Shown here piece by piece: positions 48,002 through 60,155 of a stretch of 64,000 nt of DNA. The notes below the pieces were generated by a model, which was given only the letters and a program-made list of their open reading frames with translations, was not told the DNA's origin and did no database searches. The stretch is from Ditylenchus dipsaci (lineage: Eukaryota > Nematoda > Chromadorea > Rhabditida > Anguinidae), in contig SADC01001362.1 in assembly GCA_004194705.1 (NCBI GenBank), forward strand, positions 1 through 64,000, read 5' to 3'. The first letter of the stretch is position 1. Each line of letters opens with the position of its first letter. Made by a program: the position numbers and the translations under genes.

Positions 48002-48385
48002 CTAAACTAATCCGGTAAATCTCCGTTCTCCTTCGGAATATTTTAAGCTGGCCATTTGATAGTTTCCCGAGCTTCTTGAATATTTTTTCCTTGATCCACA
48101 GCGCCAATTTTCGTTTAGTTCCTCAGAGTTATCTACAGTTGTAAAAACCATGAAAACTGAGAGTGAAAAATATGGTGAATATATGTGGTACGATTGCACC
48201 ATTAACTTTGGGTCAACCAAATTTTTCTACGATTCTACTTTCGGGAGACATAATAATTTTCAAATCGGTGGGCACCTTTGTAATCAGATTTACAATATTT
48301 TTAATGGAAGACAAGAACTTCACAAAGACATCATCCGGGTCAGCAGACTCGAGTGCTTCGCAAGAAGTCAGTTAGCAGTCGTCGT
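48002..48385 (-). CDS. Unrecognised coding segment, about 120 aa
   Basis: Not recognised. On the minus strand 48380-48203 reads ESADPDDVFVKFLSSIKN... to MSPESRIVEKF. After a one-base shift the frame continues VDPKLMVQSYHIYSPY, a hydrophobic SLSVFMVFTTV and ends LKYSEGERRFTGLV with a stop at 48002. The even amino-acid composition and long open run suggest real protein, but the end of the segment is open in more than one frame. It abuts a MITE at 48400. It could be the last exon of a gene interrupted or spliced further upstream. Confidence 0.35.
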
Positions 48386-48399
48386 CTGGCTACGCCTCG

Positions 48400-48540
48400 G
48401 CCTTGATGTAACGGTACCCGATATAAAGTTTGGTTGGCCCACAACGAAATTCAACAAAGTTAACCGCGATATAACGGCACCTTCAGTCTGGTCCCCAGGG
48501 GCGACAACATATCCAAATTTGACTGTATACAGACACACCT
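48400..48540. mobile_element. MITE end, TGATGTAACGGTACCCGATATAA type
   Basis: CGATATAAAGTTTGG, CGCGATATAACGGCACC and TTGACTGTATACAG match the diverged end of the CTCGATATAA superfamily. Confidence 0.5.
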
Positions 48541-49338
48541 AGTTTTTTTAGTAAGATATATCCTAAAAGTTTTTTTGTCCTCCTTGTGAAATTATTATTA
48601 GAATGGTCTTTAAATATATTTATTCTCACAACATGATTATTTTCTTTGAGTCATATAAAATATTACAGTTTCACAGATCACGATCACAAGACAACAATTG
48701 GAGTCATTTTATGCAAATCAATATAAATTCATTTAAAAAGTAATATTACTTATTGAATTATTATTACTTCTTAGACGCCGACAACAAACTAGCTAGTTAC
48801 AACCACAAATTACACATTTATGTTCATTGAGTATAAATGCCGCCTTTTTATGGCCTCATACAGACTTGCTACCAAAATGTCGATGGATCTGGTAAAATTG
48901 TTAGATCTAGGCTAAATATCGATTTGTAAGAAACAGATTGAAAACAGATTTTGAAAGTCATCCTCGTGTCAAAAAGTTTCATGCTATTTTAATCTGAAAG
49001 AGATGATGAAAACGAGGATAAGCTCTAAATAGTGAATGGTGTTAATTATATGGAGGTTTACTTAAAACCGTCATATCTCAGTAAATAAATTTTACTTCAA
49101 CCAGATTTTGCGACGTTCTAGTAACCAACTTAAAAAATTTATTGCATTTAAATAGCCTGTAAAAAGTTTTTTTTGTCGAAAAACATAGATCACTTCTAAC
49201 CATAAATCTTTGGTTTAAAATTTTTTATGGCTAAAAAAAAGCTAAGCCCTGATTTGTGGCTCTATTTTTTTTTGATGGACAATGATAACAAATTAGACTG
49301 CTAAACTTGATTATACTATCGAAGTGCAATAAACCATA
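48541..49338. other. 3' flank of EPS15, no gene recognised
   Basis: AT-rich, no convincing open frame or repeat. Confidence 0.4.
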
Positions 49339-52300
49339 TCATTGAAATAAATATATTTTTTTTCTAAAACTAATTTGTTCCAAAGATGCAAACTTAGAGA
49401 AATCAGCGAATTCTCCAGCACTTCCAGACTTGCTACTTGCTCCACCTCCAAAAGGATCTGGCCCAGCCAAAGATCCACGGGCAGTAGATAAAGCGCCAAA
49501 GAGATCCCCTGAATCAGAGCCTTCAAGGGGTCTACTGAGATGGCTTTGAAGGGGTCAGCTGAGTCAAATTGCTTGGAGGGACGTGCAGATACTGGAGAAA
49601 CTACTCCTTCCGCACTCTAAAATTAATGTACCAAATTCTTTGGCGATGATTAATTCAAACATACCAAAAGTATTTTCTGAAAGTTATGTTTCAGGACGTC
49701 TTCATAGTCCAGTTGCTTAATATTCTCGCTTTTGCCGTCAGAGTCTTGCTCTTTTTCTAGTTTTTGCAATAGTTCTGTAAGTTCGGCTGTCAGCTTCTCT
49801 ACTCTACTAGCTTCTTTTTCGTTGGCATCAGTGCGCCGCTCCATCTAAATGATGTTGCAACGTTGCATTTTAAGTAGTTCATCGAAAGTTTTAGGAAAGA
49901 AGTTATGACTGTTTGAAAGCGGCCAAACTATTTTTCGCTCTTTTTACATAGATTCTACGACCAGTGATGTAAATCTTGGCACTGGCTAAAATGCTAGAAT
50001 TCGTTTTGAGCAAGTATTAATATTTGCAGGCCGGTGCCGATGTTGCTACAGCACCGGGCTGGGAATATTAGTGCCCTTAAACCTGAGCACAGCTTCCGAC
50101 CCCCCCCCCTCGCAGTCAAATCAGCTTGAAGACCAAGGCAATTTTTTTGCGGGGGGTTTCAGGTTCAATTTAGCCGGAATGCTCAAAACAGGTGCCAGAA
50201 TTTTATATTTTATTTACTGCCCTTTCTGCGACAAAATATTAAATAATGGTAAATTTAATCAATTTTGTATCCAAACAAGAGGCTCAAAATTCATATGCCG
50301 ACCAAAACCGCTCTCTAAAGACCAATTCACCCACCATAGTTAACTGGTCCACCAAGTGTTCTATCTTTGCCATTTTCCTCGTCCAAAGTCCTTTCACCTG
50401 ACCATACTTTTCATCTATTTTTTTCTTCCTCTTTCAATGACTGCAGAATCTCCTCCTCGGCCTCAAAATACAATCATTAAAAAAAGTTACTCTGAAAACC
50501 TACAAAATACTCACAGTGAAATTGTCATTAGCCTGAGATATCTCGAGTTTGACCTTGTCCAACCTGTCCTTCTCTGCTTCCAACCTCTCGGTGTGTTTCT
50601 GTGCACACACCTTCCAACTTACTTATCTTGTCGTCCATTCAGCTAGCCGTTTGTTGGCCTCGCCCTTCTGATGTTGCAACTGTTTGACGGTGGCACTCAA
50701 GGTCAATAATTCTATTTCCAGGTTCTTGATCTCCGAGTTTTTGACAGTGGTGTCAGCTTCTAGTTGAAACAAGTCTTGTTCTGCTTGTTCTCCTGTTGTC
50801 CATTACTTTCTCTATTTCTTCGTTCAGCTCAATTATGCGGGGGTTAGAGCTGGGTAAGCCTGCCGCTACTGTTGCTCCTGGAGTGCTGTTGTTGGTCTGG
50901 AATTGATGGTAATGGAGAGATAGTTATTTAGATACTTAGAATGATAAATGCATAGTTGAATTCTCTGTGATTCTACTTAAATTGCCCAATAAATAGGCGC
51001 AGACGTGCAGAAAACTAGGAAAAAGAAAAAATAATAGACTATGATTTACCAAAGATGCGCTGCTGTTGGACACACCCATAGTCCGATTAATAGTAGATGG
51101 AGGCACTAGAAAGGCTGGAAGGATTTCTGGTAATCTGATACCATGTCGACACTCATTAGTTAGTTCAAGTCTGCAACACAGAGAATTTATTAATGGTTTA
51201 CCTAGAATTAATGGTTTTTTTTATCCTTTACAACAAACTTACACCAATGCAAATTGTTCAAGGTTATACGACCAGCATGAGCCATATCCTTAAATTTATT
51301 TGTTTAACTCAAAAGACTGTCTTTGAAACTGAAAAAGCATACTACTAGCGCCCATATTTGGGCTAATACATGCTGAGGCAGTCCACAACTCATCAACAAC
51401 TGCTTGGCATCCACTCCACTCACTAGTCTGTAATACCAATTTAATTTTTTTCCATGATTCCATTCTCTAACCGTCATAGTCTGTGTCGATCCGACGAAAG
51501 TCAGCTTCATATTTGGAGGTATCTATGGGCCATGAAGTAGCATCCTAAATACTCAATGTTGAACATAACAAGTCAAAATGACTTTTTATTTACCTTGTCT
51601 TCAAAGATAGATTTGAAGCCAGGCGTGAGGGCTCCGATTGGAGTGGCTGGTTTGGATGGAGGATCTGGCATGCTGAGTTGTTCAGACTGGTGATGCTTGA
51701 GGTGCGAGAGTTCAGATTGGAGCGCTGGAAAATGCAAAATAATACAGTCGACTCTCGATATAACAGTCACCCGAAAAGTTCATTCCTCTCTAGGGTTGGA
51801 CATTTTTAATCCCAGATTCTGAAGTCTTTGCCATTTATCTTTTGTAAGCCTGGTTCGAAAAATTGCAAGCATTGTGATTTTGCGGTCGTTTTTGTAAACA
51901 GCAACAATTTTGGTTCTCCATATAACGATCATCGACGCTTCTAGCATACACTCCCCCCCCCCCCCATCAAGTGTACCTTTGCGAGTAACATTATGTTGGC
52001 AGACAATCACTCACCCATTCTTGGAGCCTGTCCTCCAGCTCCAGTGCTTGCCCAGAAGTTCTTCTAGATGGAGGCATTGCTTGATTGCCAACCATAGACG
52101 GCCCCATTTCCACTGCCATAGCTCCCAACATACTTCTCTTAGCTGGGTGTACCAATGAGATGGGCAAGCGATCAGGTAGGTCAGCGTTTTGCAAACATTT
52201 GTATACCAAGTGCAGAGCCACATACATCTCATATCTGTCCAATTGGCCGTCCTTGTCTATGTCTGACAATTCCCAGATTTTGGCAAGATGGGTGTGCGGC

Positions 52301-53072
52301 AATTGACTGTTGAGAAGGACTGGTCTGACAGCCTCACCTGACAACCTTCCATTGACTGGATTCAGGGACTGGAAGATGGCATCATACTTTTGCTGTTCCG
52401 CTAAATCTATATCCCACTCTACTTGGGAGGGCGACACTGGCCCACCACCACTCACTATTGATGGGCTTTTGGAAAGCACAGAGTTAGAGCGTTGAAAGGC
52501 AGTGGATGGTGGCTGGCCACCTAGGTTGAATTGAGGTGGCTGAGCAAGTTGGGCAGTGATTACAGCTGGTTGGAGTGGCAAGCCCTGTTGCACTGCAGCA
52601 ACAAGCTTAAAGGCAATGTATGCACCGCGTTTGTCCAAAGAACCTGCTCTACGGTAGTCGGCCAGCTCCCAGATCTGAAACATATTGTCCTCTTCTCGAT
52701 AAGGCCTACCGAAATTCCCAGCTAAATATTTTGAATGTTTTGTCATTTTAAATTTTGATAGGCTGCAAAAAGTATAGTTGTGAATCTATTTCAAATTGTT
52801 GCCGAATCAAAATAAATAAAATTTTGGACCCAATTATAAAACTAAAATTTCTTGCCTGAGACAAATAGACCACATCAATACTGGAGGCTTTGAGAAACTG
52901 GGCCGCAATACTAGCATTGACTTCAGTCAAACCTTGTGGGTTAAGCTAAAATATTCAGGAATTTATTTTACAAAACAACTTATAAAATTTCTTATACTTG
53001 CTGATAAAATTGCTCGTAGTAAAGAGTATGCGGTCCAGAAATATCAGCTGGCTCAAGTGAAGCTGGATTCAT
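49339..53072 (-). CDS. EPS15: EPS15-type endocytic adaptor with three EH domains
   Basis: Clathrin-coated-pit scaffold: EH domains bind NPF proteins, a coiled coil multimerises, and DPF motifs bind AP-2. Exons: 52998-53072 (MNPASLEPADISG), 52856-52945, then a GC-AG intron, 52015-52674 (IWELADYRRAGSLDKRGAY ends EH1; full EH2 with KIWELSDIDKDGQLDRYEMY), 51594-51724 (TPIGALTPGFKSIFEDK), 51472-51544, 51346-51427 and about 51243-51288 (EH3: LVSGVDAKQLL, GLPQHVLAQIWAL), 51050-51170 (RLPEILPAFLVPPS), then coiled coil 50515-50896, a short segment near 50350-50461, and 49656-49844 (ERRTDANEKEASRVEKL). The last exon, 49339-49619, has DLFGALS and GPDPFGGG. The DPF-rich tail is shorter than in vertebrates. 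Single-base frame corrections occur at about 51265, 50790, 50640, 50600 and 49500-49560. Confidence 0.9.
51745..51960. mobile_element. Half MITE in an EPS15 intron
   Basis: TACAGTCGACTCTCGATATAAC at 51745, AAAGTTCATTCC, AGCCTGGTTCGAAAAATTGCAAG, ending near ATATAACGATCATCGACGC and a C run (51953-51965). One arm of the CTCGATATAA family. Confidence 0.65.
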
Positions 53073-56000
53073 TAATTTACTAAAAATTATATCGTGAGAG
53101 TCATCATATCACAAATTTTGAACTAATCAACATTAATCGAAATAAGCTTCATAATACACACGAAATTTGCTTGAGAATAATTAATAGAAAATCGAAAATT
53201 CAATTTCTTTAAGCCATCTAAAGGGGTTCAAAAAGTGGGTCAGCTAGAACCAAACCGGCAATTTGAATAGAGCATATAAAGTGGGATCGTGACTCTTTCC
53301 GAGGCTTGAACCATTTTCATAGCACTTACATCAAAACAAAAGGACTTTAAAAATTATAAACACGATTTTTTTTATCACTGGATAATTATTGACCAAAAGT
53401 AATATTTACTTTTGACAAGGAAAAGGGCAAAACAATAAACTTGCAAATGCGTGTTTTTTTTTCAATTCTGTTGTGTGCCCCACTTCAGGAGCCGCTCATT
53501 TGTTGTCGCGTGCACGTCACCTCACTCCATGTTTCTTCAGCTCTCAACTCTATCTCCAAACCTTGCAGGCATTCAGTCAATGCAATTATTGAAGAGAATA
53601 ACAAGCTTGTAGGCGAAAAAGGACAGAGAGTATGAGAACACTCCCTAGGCATTTCAAACCAAGGCAGCTTGTGTTCTTGTAGTTAGGCACATGAAACATG
53701 GCCAGCAGGCATCCGATATTTGCTTGCACACTCTGTCTTGAGCACAGAGTTAGGCAGCAGCACCAGCAGCATCAACTCCAAAACTGGCAAAGACATGAAA
53801 AGAAAATCGACTAGTTGTGGCAGACATCCACTGAGATCCTCTTTTGCTTAAATCTCACTTACTTTTGCGCCTATGTGGCTACTACTAACCTCACTTTGCT
53901 CTTCATTTGGTTACAATCGAATTTAAGGCTCACCGTTTTTTCTTGAATGTAAAAAGATTTGGTCACGAGATGCAATTAAATAAACTTCCGATGCTGTACT
54001 CCTAGTTTATGGAAAGTCTCAATATTACTTAGTTTTCACGGACCGCTAAATAACTACTCTTTCTTTTTCCACTTTTGAGTAAATTGTTGGCTGTAAGTGA
54101 TCCACGGCTAGACTTGCCGTGCATGTCTCTTTAGTTTCAGCCATCTGGCTCAATTCAATATATTTTCAACGCTATTGCTTTAGCTGCCACTCATGTGCCC
54201 AACTTCACTTTTTATTATATTCCTCCTTCTTGTTTTTGTTTGTAGAGAGACTTTTTAAAAAGCCTTTTTGTTGAGAAATTTAGAGCTTGTGGATAATCTC
54301 GTCACTCTGAGCTTTTTATAGATTGTAAATGTGCTTTTATGTAGTCCTAATGTTGACTCAAAGTGTTGAAATTAATTTTAAAGTTATTTTTAATATGTTA
54401 GGAAAAAATTTTGAGGTACAAAATCATTTTTCAAATTTTTCAAGAATTTGATGTATCCAATGTTTTTTCTATCACCTTGTTTTGAACCCTTTATTCTTAG
54501 AAAAAGCACTTTACAGTTGCAGACCTTGCAACCAAGTAAATTACGCTATTCCTACTTAGGGTAACTCTTTTTTCACTTATTTTTTTGGTTTGAACGTAGT
54601 GTGCAGTGCATCCAGTCAACAACCCACGTATTTTTGGTAATTCTCATTTGCCGAGAATTCCTCTGGGGCAGGACAACCCAAAGCAATTTCTAATGGTGTT
54701 CTAGTGCCATCTAACCACCACATTTCTATTGTTTTGGTTGTGTGCCCCAGACTGACAACATAATAATGAATGAGAAGGGCCCAGCTTTCTACCCTTACGT
54801 CACAAAACTAGCTGCAATTGGACTGAGGGGCATAAAAAAGGCTGCGCTCAAACCCCCCCCCCCATTTTCATGTCGTTGTAAAAGAAGCATTCCATGTTGG
54901 TGGCGGAAGTCTTAAATTAGAACTTCTCGTCATTTTAATCTACTTAAAGCTAGCTCTTTCAATCTTTTTAAATCATAGAGTTGCCATGTATCAGTAAAAC
55001 ATTTTATAATCTCTGGCACACCAAAATGTTCAAGAATTATATGTTACAGTCCACTCTCGAATAACACTTCTCCCAGGACAGGCAATTGACGGTGTTTTAT
55101 CAAGAATATGGAGTACCACTACAGTCAAGTCTTGATATAATACATTTTCTGGAACGAGCCATTGCATGTGTTATATTAAGAGTAGTGTTGTATCGAAGTG
55201 ATGTAATATACATAGAGTAGCCTTTACTTGTAATTTATTGTGTTTTTGTAATTTCTTCCCTTCCCAAAAGTGAAAAAAAATATATTTACTGTGTATTTTT
55301 TCGAATGTCGTCTGAGGGCAATATTTTGTTGACAACCTGCTGTTGTGATGTGCAGGTTCAACAAATTGCCCTAAAAGGGCACAAGTCAGGCACACCGTAT
55401 TTTTGAAAAAAAATGTGCCCTAACAAGCACAATGTGCCCTTTTTAGGGCACATATTTTTTTCCAACTGTGAAAGTAATAAAAAGGGCACATTTGTCGAAC
55501 ACTGGTGATGTGAACAAGACTTTAAAGTTGGATTATAAACATATAGATCAGAATTTCTAAATTTATTTAAAAAATTTCCTAAAATTGTTGTGTAATAAAA
55601 ATGATCAGGTTTTCTCTGGTTGTCTTGTTTCTTTACGCCTCCGTTTTTAGGACGTTTTTTGGATAAATTTATTAATAATAATTCTATTGTTCCAACTTTG
55701 AAGTCTGCACAAGTTCTGTTTAATTTACAACACCGAGCTGTCAACAAAATATGGCTATAAAAAGACATTTAAAAAGCTTAACTTTAGGTACATTTTGTCA
55801 CTTTTGTGGAAAGGAAAAATTACAAGTAATACGGTAAATCCTTTTGTGTTACGCTGTGTTTGCTATTATTTTTTATGTATTTTAGTGGCTTTGTATTAAT
55901 TTTCGCCATGAAATCACATTCGGCCATAAATTGTCTAGCTGATACTCAGCAGTTTTTGTAAAAAAGTGGAATTAAATTTTGGCCCGCCTAGCTTCCATTA

Positions 56001-56811
56001 GTTAGTGTTGAGGGTAAAAAGAGAAAATGTTCCTGCTGCCATGCTTGCCATCCATTCATTGCCCGGAATGGAGTAATTAATGTTGTTGTGTTGAGCATCC
56101 ATTCCCTGTTCAACCTTCTTCTTCTATATTTTACTCAACTACCACTGGCGCAAAAAGTGGGCTTTTATTGGGGGATAAAAGAGACGTAGTGGGCATAGAG
56201 GGGTATTACGCCATTTATTTCATTACTTTGCTAAAGGCGACTTGCTTTGAAATTCAAGGCAATACCCTCCCCTTCTTCGGGGCTGAAAACAAATAAGTCA
56301 AGCAGAGAGAACTTTGCTTTTCAGGAAAGAAGCCAAGGAGGTATTGATTCGACAGTAGCTTTAGTGGCTGAGACAGCTACTGGTTGCTTTATTTGGGGTT
56401 GAGGCCATTATTTGAATTTTCCGGTCAAGAATCTATGAAAAGAAGGCTTTTTGCGACACTCTGCACAAATTCCAAGATACGGAAACAGGGTAGAGCCCTG
56501 TCATTGTAAAATCTGTCTAAAAATTTAAACCGATTTTAAAGAGGCATCGCCATCGTTGGCTTAACATTTGACTGTATAATCATTTAAGTGAACTATCGAG
56601 TCTCTACCGAGTGTTTAAATTTTATTCTATTTACAAATCTGATTTTTTTTCAGGGAGCAGTGTTCTTCGCTGCTTATCTCTGAACCATGATCGTTCATTA
56701 GTCAAACAATGCATTTATTGTAGTTATACGATTTCAAACCTTTAGTCTATTTATTGAAAATATATGTTCCTCTTATTGTTTTGATTAGTTGCTATTAAAT
56801 AGTGGCCGAAA
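53073..56811. other. Shared 5' region of EPS15 and the kinesin gene
   Basis: 3.7 kb between divergent starts. It contains a MITE cluster at 55045-55205 (ACAGTCCACTCTCGAATAACAC, ACAGTCAAGTCTTGATATAATAC), a copy of the 11.4-kb fold-back family at 55310-55770 with AAAGGGCACA repeats, and a (C)11 run near 54854. Open frames at 53441-53635 and elsewhere lack support. 5'-UTR exons may be present but cannot be located. Confidence 0.4.
55310..55770. mobile_element. Degraded fold-back element related to 11.4 and 13.2 kb
   Basis: Shares TCTGCACAAGTT...CACCGAG...TGTCAACAAAATATGGCT with the other two copies. GTGCCCTTTTTAGGGCAC hairpins and repeated AAAGGGCACA units at 55365-55490 are peculiar to this copy. 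Confidence 0.45.
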
Positions 56812-58812
56812 ATGACGTCAGTGAAGGTGGTTGTCCGGCTTCGGCCTTTCAACACGCGAGAGATGGACTTGAATGCCAAATGTGTGGTGGAAATTGCTGA
56901 CAAAAGCACCTGTAAGTCGAAAGGATTATTTTTGAACAGATCTTAGAGTCTGGTCCACACTAAGTTTCTTTTATAAAGTATATAAGGGTCATTTAGATAT
57001 AACCAGTGGAACCAACCAACCGCACAAATTCGAGTATGACCACTCTTATTGGTCCATGGACAAGAAAGAGCCACAGTATGCCAGCCAGGAAAAAGTATAC
57101 AATGATTTAGGAGTGGAAATGCTGGATCATGCCTTCCAAGGGTAGATAATTTTTTTGTTTTTGTAAACTGTAAGTAAATTCGTCACTTTTTAGGTATAAT
57201 GTGTGCATATTTGCTTATGGACAGACGGGCTCAGGAAAGAGCTACACCATGATGGGTAAACCAAATGATCCTGAGGAGATGGGCTTAATCCCCAGACTGT
57301 GCCATGAACTTTTCCAGAAGATTGAGCAGCAAAGCGACGAACATCTCAAGTATTCGGTTGAGGTTGGTAGTTAAATTGAATGCTATAAAATAAAGTGGTA
57401 TTTTTTTCAATATTTCTGCAGTAAATTTTTCAAAATACAAAAATATTAAAAAACTAAAAAATCCGAAATTTTGGATGGTTCAGTCAGATGAGATTTAAAA
57501 AATCTAAATTTCCAAACAAATTAAGGTATCTTACATGGAGATCTACTGCGAAAAGGTTAGGGACCTGCTCAGCCCCAAAAACACCGACAATTTACGAGTC
57601 CGAGAACATCCTCTACTCGGTCCCTACGTTGACAACCTAGAAAAAATGGCTGTTTGCACCTATGAAGACATCTTCGACCTAATGGACGCTGGCAACAAGG
57701 CCAGAACTGTGGCTGCTACTAACATGAACTCTACTTCCAGTCGTTCTCATGCTGTGTTTACAATTGTGCTGACCCAGAAACAGCATGATATACCCACAAA
57801 CTTGGACACTGAAAAAGTATCAAAGATTTCTTTGGTAGATTTGGCTGGTAGTGAAAGAGCTCAATCCACTGGAGCAGAAGGCCAACGACTCAAAGAGGGG
57901 GCCAACATTAATAAGAGTTTGACCACTTTGGGTCTGGTAATTTCCAAATTGGCTGATGAGGTAGATATTATGCAACAGTTTAAAAAATTTAAATTATCAT
58001 TTATAGTCGAGCAAAAAAAAAGGCAAAGGAGCTAGATCGGTAGTGCCCTACAGAGACTCAGTTTTGACCTGGTTGTTGAGAGAAAATCTAGGTGGAAACT
58101 CTAAAACCGCGATGATTGCTGCCTTAAGTCCAGCAGATGTCAATTTCGATGAGACACTCAGCACTTTGAGGTAGGAAACAGCTTTATTGTAAAGTCAGCA
58201 AAGATTGTATTGTTTCAATGGTTTAGATATGCAGATAGAGCCAAACAGATTGTGTGCCGTGCCAAAGTCAATGAAGATCCTAATGCTAAACTTATTCGGG
58301 AATTGAAAGAAGAAGTGCTAAGACTTAAAAGCATTTTGGTGCAAAGAGGAATTGAGGTAGTCACAAAACATAATTATTTAATTTTTGTGATTAGGTGATT
58401 TGTAATTTTTTACACAAGGTTATACAGATGTAAACTCATTGATTTAGGTCACCGAAAGTGGTGAGCCTACAGCCAATTCCAACGCTCGTGCCTTTTACTC
58501 AGAGGAAGACACCATCGAACAGCTGAAAACATCTGAAAAGCTTATTGCTCAGCTAAATGAGACCTGGGAGGAGAAAGTGCGCAAGACAGAAGACATCAAG
58601 TATATTTTACTTCTAAAAATCTCACAATCCGAAAACCAAAATTATAGGAAAATACGAGAAGAAGAGCTTCGCGAAATGGGTCTTGCCACATCTGCTGATG
58701 GATCTACTCTTGGTGTTTTCTCACCTAAAAAGTCACCTCACTTGGTCAATCTTAACGAAGATCCACTGATGTCTGAGTGCTTGCTCTACTATTTGAAAGA
58801 AGGAATCACAAG
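56812..58812 (+). CDS. unc-104: Kinesin-3 (UNC-104/KIF1) motor domain, gene apparently cut after the neck
   Basis: Plus-end-directed microtubule motor that carries synaptic-vesicle and dense-core-vesicle precursors. Exons: 56812-56911 ([17 protein letters not shown]), 56997-57141, 57194-57362 (P-loop [13 protein letters not shown]), 57526-57960 (switch [12 protein letters not shown], switch [39 protein letters not shown]), 58007-58170 (Lys-rich K-loop [11 protein letters not shown], then [19 protein letters not shown]), 58227-58356 ([20 protein letters not shown]), 58448-58599 and 58648-58812 ([20 protein letters not shown], ending GITR). All joins are in phase and the frame is intact throughout, unlike its neighbours. 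The FHA domain should follow GITR-VG, but I find no FHA, coiled-coil or PH exons up to 64000; a palindromic MITE begins at 59070. Either a long intron leads out of the window or this is a truncated motor-only copy. Confidence 0.92.
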
Positions 58813-59067
58813 GTTGGTATTTATAGGGAAACCTCACTAACTGAACAATCGAATTTACAAATTAGAAGAGAATATCGTATGACCTCTGCTTATTCGTCAG
58901 TCTTCGAGTGGTATCGGAAAATCCATCCATGTCGGATTAACACTCTAAGCACTGATTGTAGTAATTTTTTCCATAGCACATTCACATCACAAAATATATG
59001 AATTTTTAAACCGAAAAATTATATTTATTCTCTCATTGGGACCTATAGTGCATACATGTACTACAGT

Positions 59068-59495
59068 CGAACCTGGATAACCGGACACCCCAAAAAGTTC
59101 GTTCCTCAGCTGGGTCCGACACTTTTTTAGACCTTTTTTCGAATGTTTTTGTCAATTCTGTTTTGACAGTCTGGTCGCAAATATCGCAAGGATGCCGATT
59201 TTACCGATAGTTTTTCAAAATCCAAAAACTTTTCAATCTTAAAAATGCAAAACCTGGAAAACCGGACACCCTTTTTCAGAAATAGGTGTCCGGTTATCCA
59301 GGTTTTGCTTTTTTAGATTAAAAAGTTTTTGGATTTTAAAAAACGATCGGCAAAATCGTTTTTCCGTGCGATATTTGCGACCACACTGTAAAAATAGAAT
59401 TGACAAAAACATTCAAAAAGAGGTTTAAAAAAAGTTTCCGACCCAGCTGGGGAACAAACTTAAGGGGGTGTCCGGTTATCCAGGTCCCACTGTAT
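59068..59495. mobile_element. Complete palindromic MITE, CTGGATAACCGGACACC type
   Basis: CTACAGTCGAACCTGGATAACC at the left and GGTTATCCAGGTCCCACTGTA at the right. Arms share AAGTTCGTTCCTCAGCTGGG, TCCGACACTTTTTT and GCAAATATCGCAAGGATGCC, meeting at AGAAATAGGTGTCCGG. TA flanks. A sister subfamily of the element at 40771. Confidence 0.85.
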
Positions 59496-60155
59496 ATTGA
59501 AAACGGGCATATTAAATTTTGCCGCAAAAGGTCATAATATTGCATCCAATAGCTGAGAGTTCGCCGCAATTGTATTTTGCCACAAAACGTTGGAATCTTG
59601 GCGTGAATAGTTGGAAGTTTGGCGCAAATAGTCACAAATTCGCCTCAACAGAAGATAATATTTTTTAGTGCAAACAGCTTCTTTAAAAAAATTCAATTCT
59701 TTGAGAAAAAAAGAAGCAGACAAACACCGGTTTATATGAGTGAGATCAAAATCTTTAATGAAGTTCCTCTCTTGAGCAGCTCTCTGATGTTTTGAGATGA
59801 TAAATGTATTAGTAAACTAGGTTCGAATCAAACAATCAGCTCATATCTGGAGACATGCATCGTAATCGTTTGGAAAAGATCAAATATTGATTTCCTCTGG
59901 CTCACAGCCCCAAAATTAGCTAAAGTTTCGGCTATAAATTTTGGAGTAAGAGAATAATGATTTGTCGGCAAACAAACATGCATGAGTTGAAAATTTGTTT
60001 ATAAAAGTGAAATATAAATTGATGTACATCAGTGGGATCGAACCGGAAAAATTTAGAAAATAAATAAATTCGGGCAAAAAAGGGTTAAAAGTCACCAAAA
60101 CGAGTCTATTTTCAGCAGACTACTCAAAATATTGAGAATAAATAAAAAATCAACT
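59496..60155. other. Intergenic, no gene recognised
   Basis: 59500-59650 repeats a loose motif (GCGCAAATAGT, GCGTGAATAGTTGG, GCCGCAATTGTAT) in tandem. An inverted B-box-like GGGATCGAACCG lies at 60034. No open frame is supported. Confidence 0.4.

Noticed and set aside
54834..54866. C run as a possible telomeric or regulatory tract
   Set aside because: Isolated homopolymer without a repeating unit or mirrored arm; nothing further can be said.
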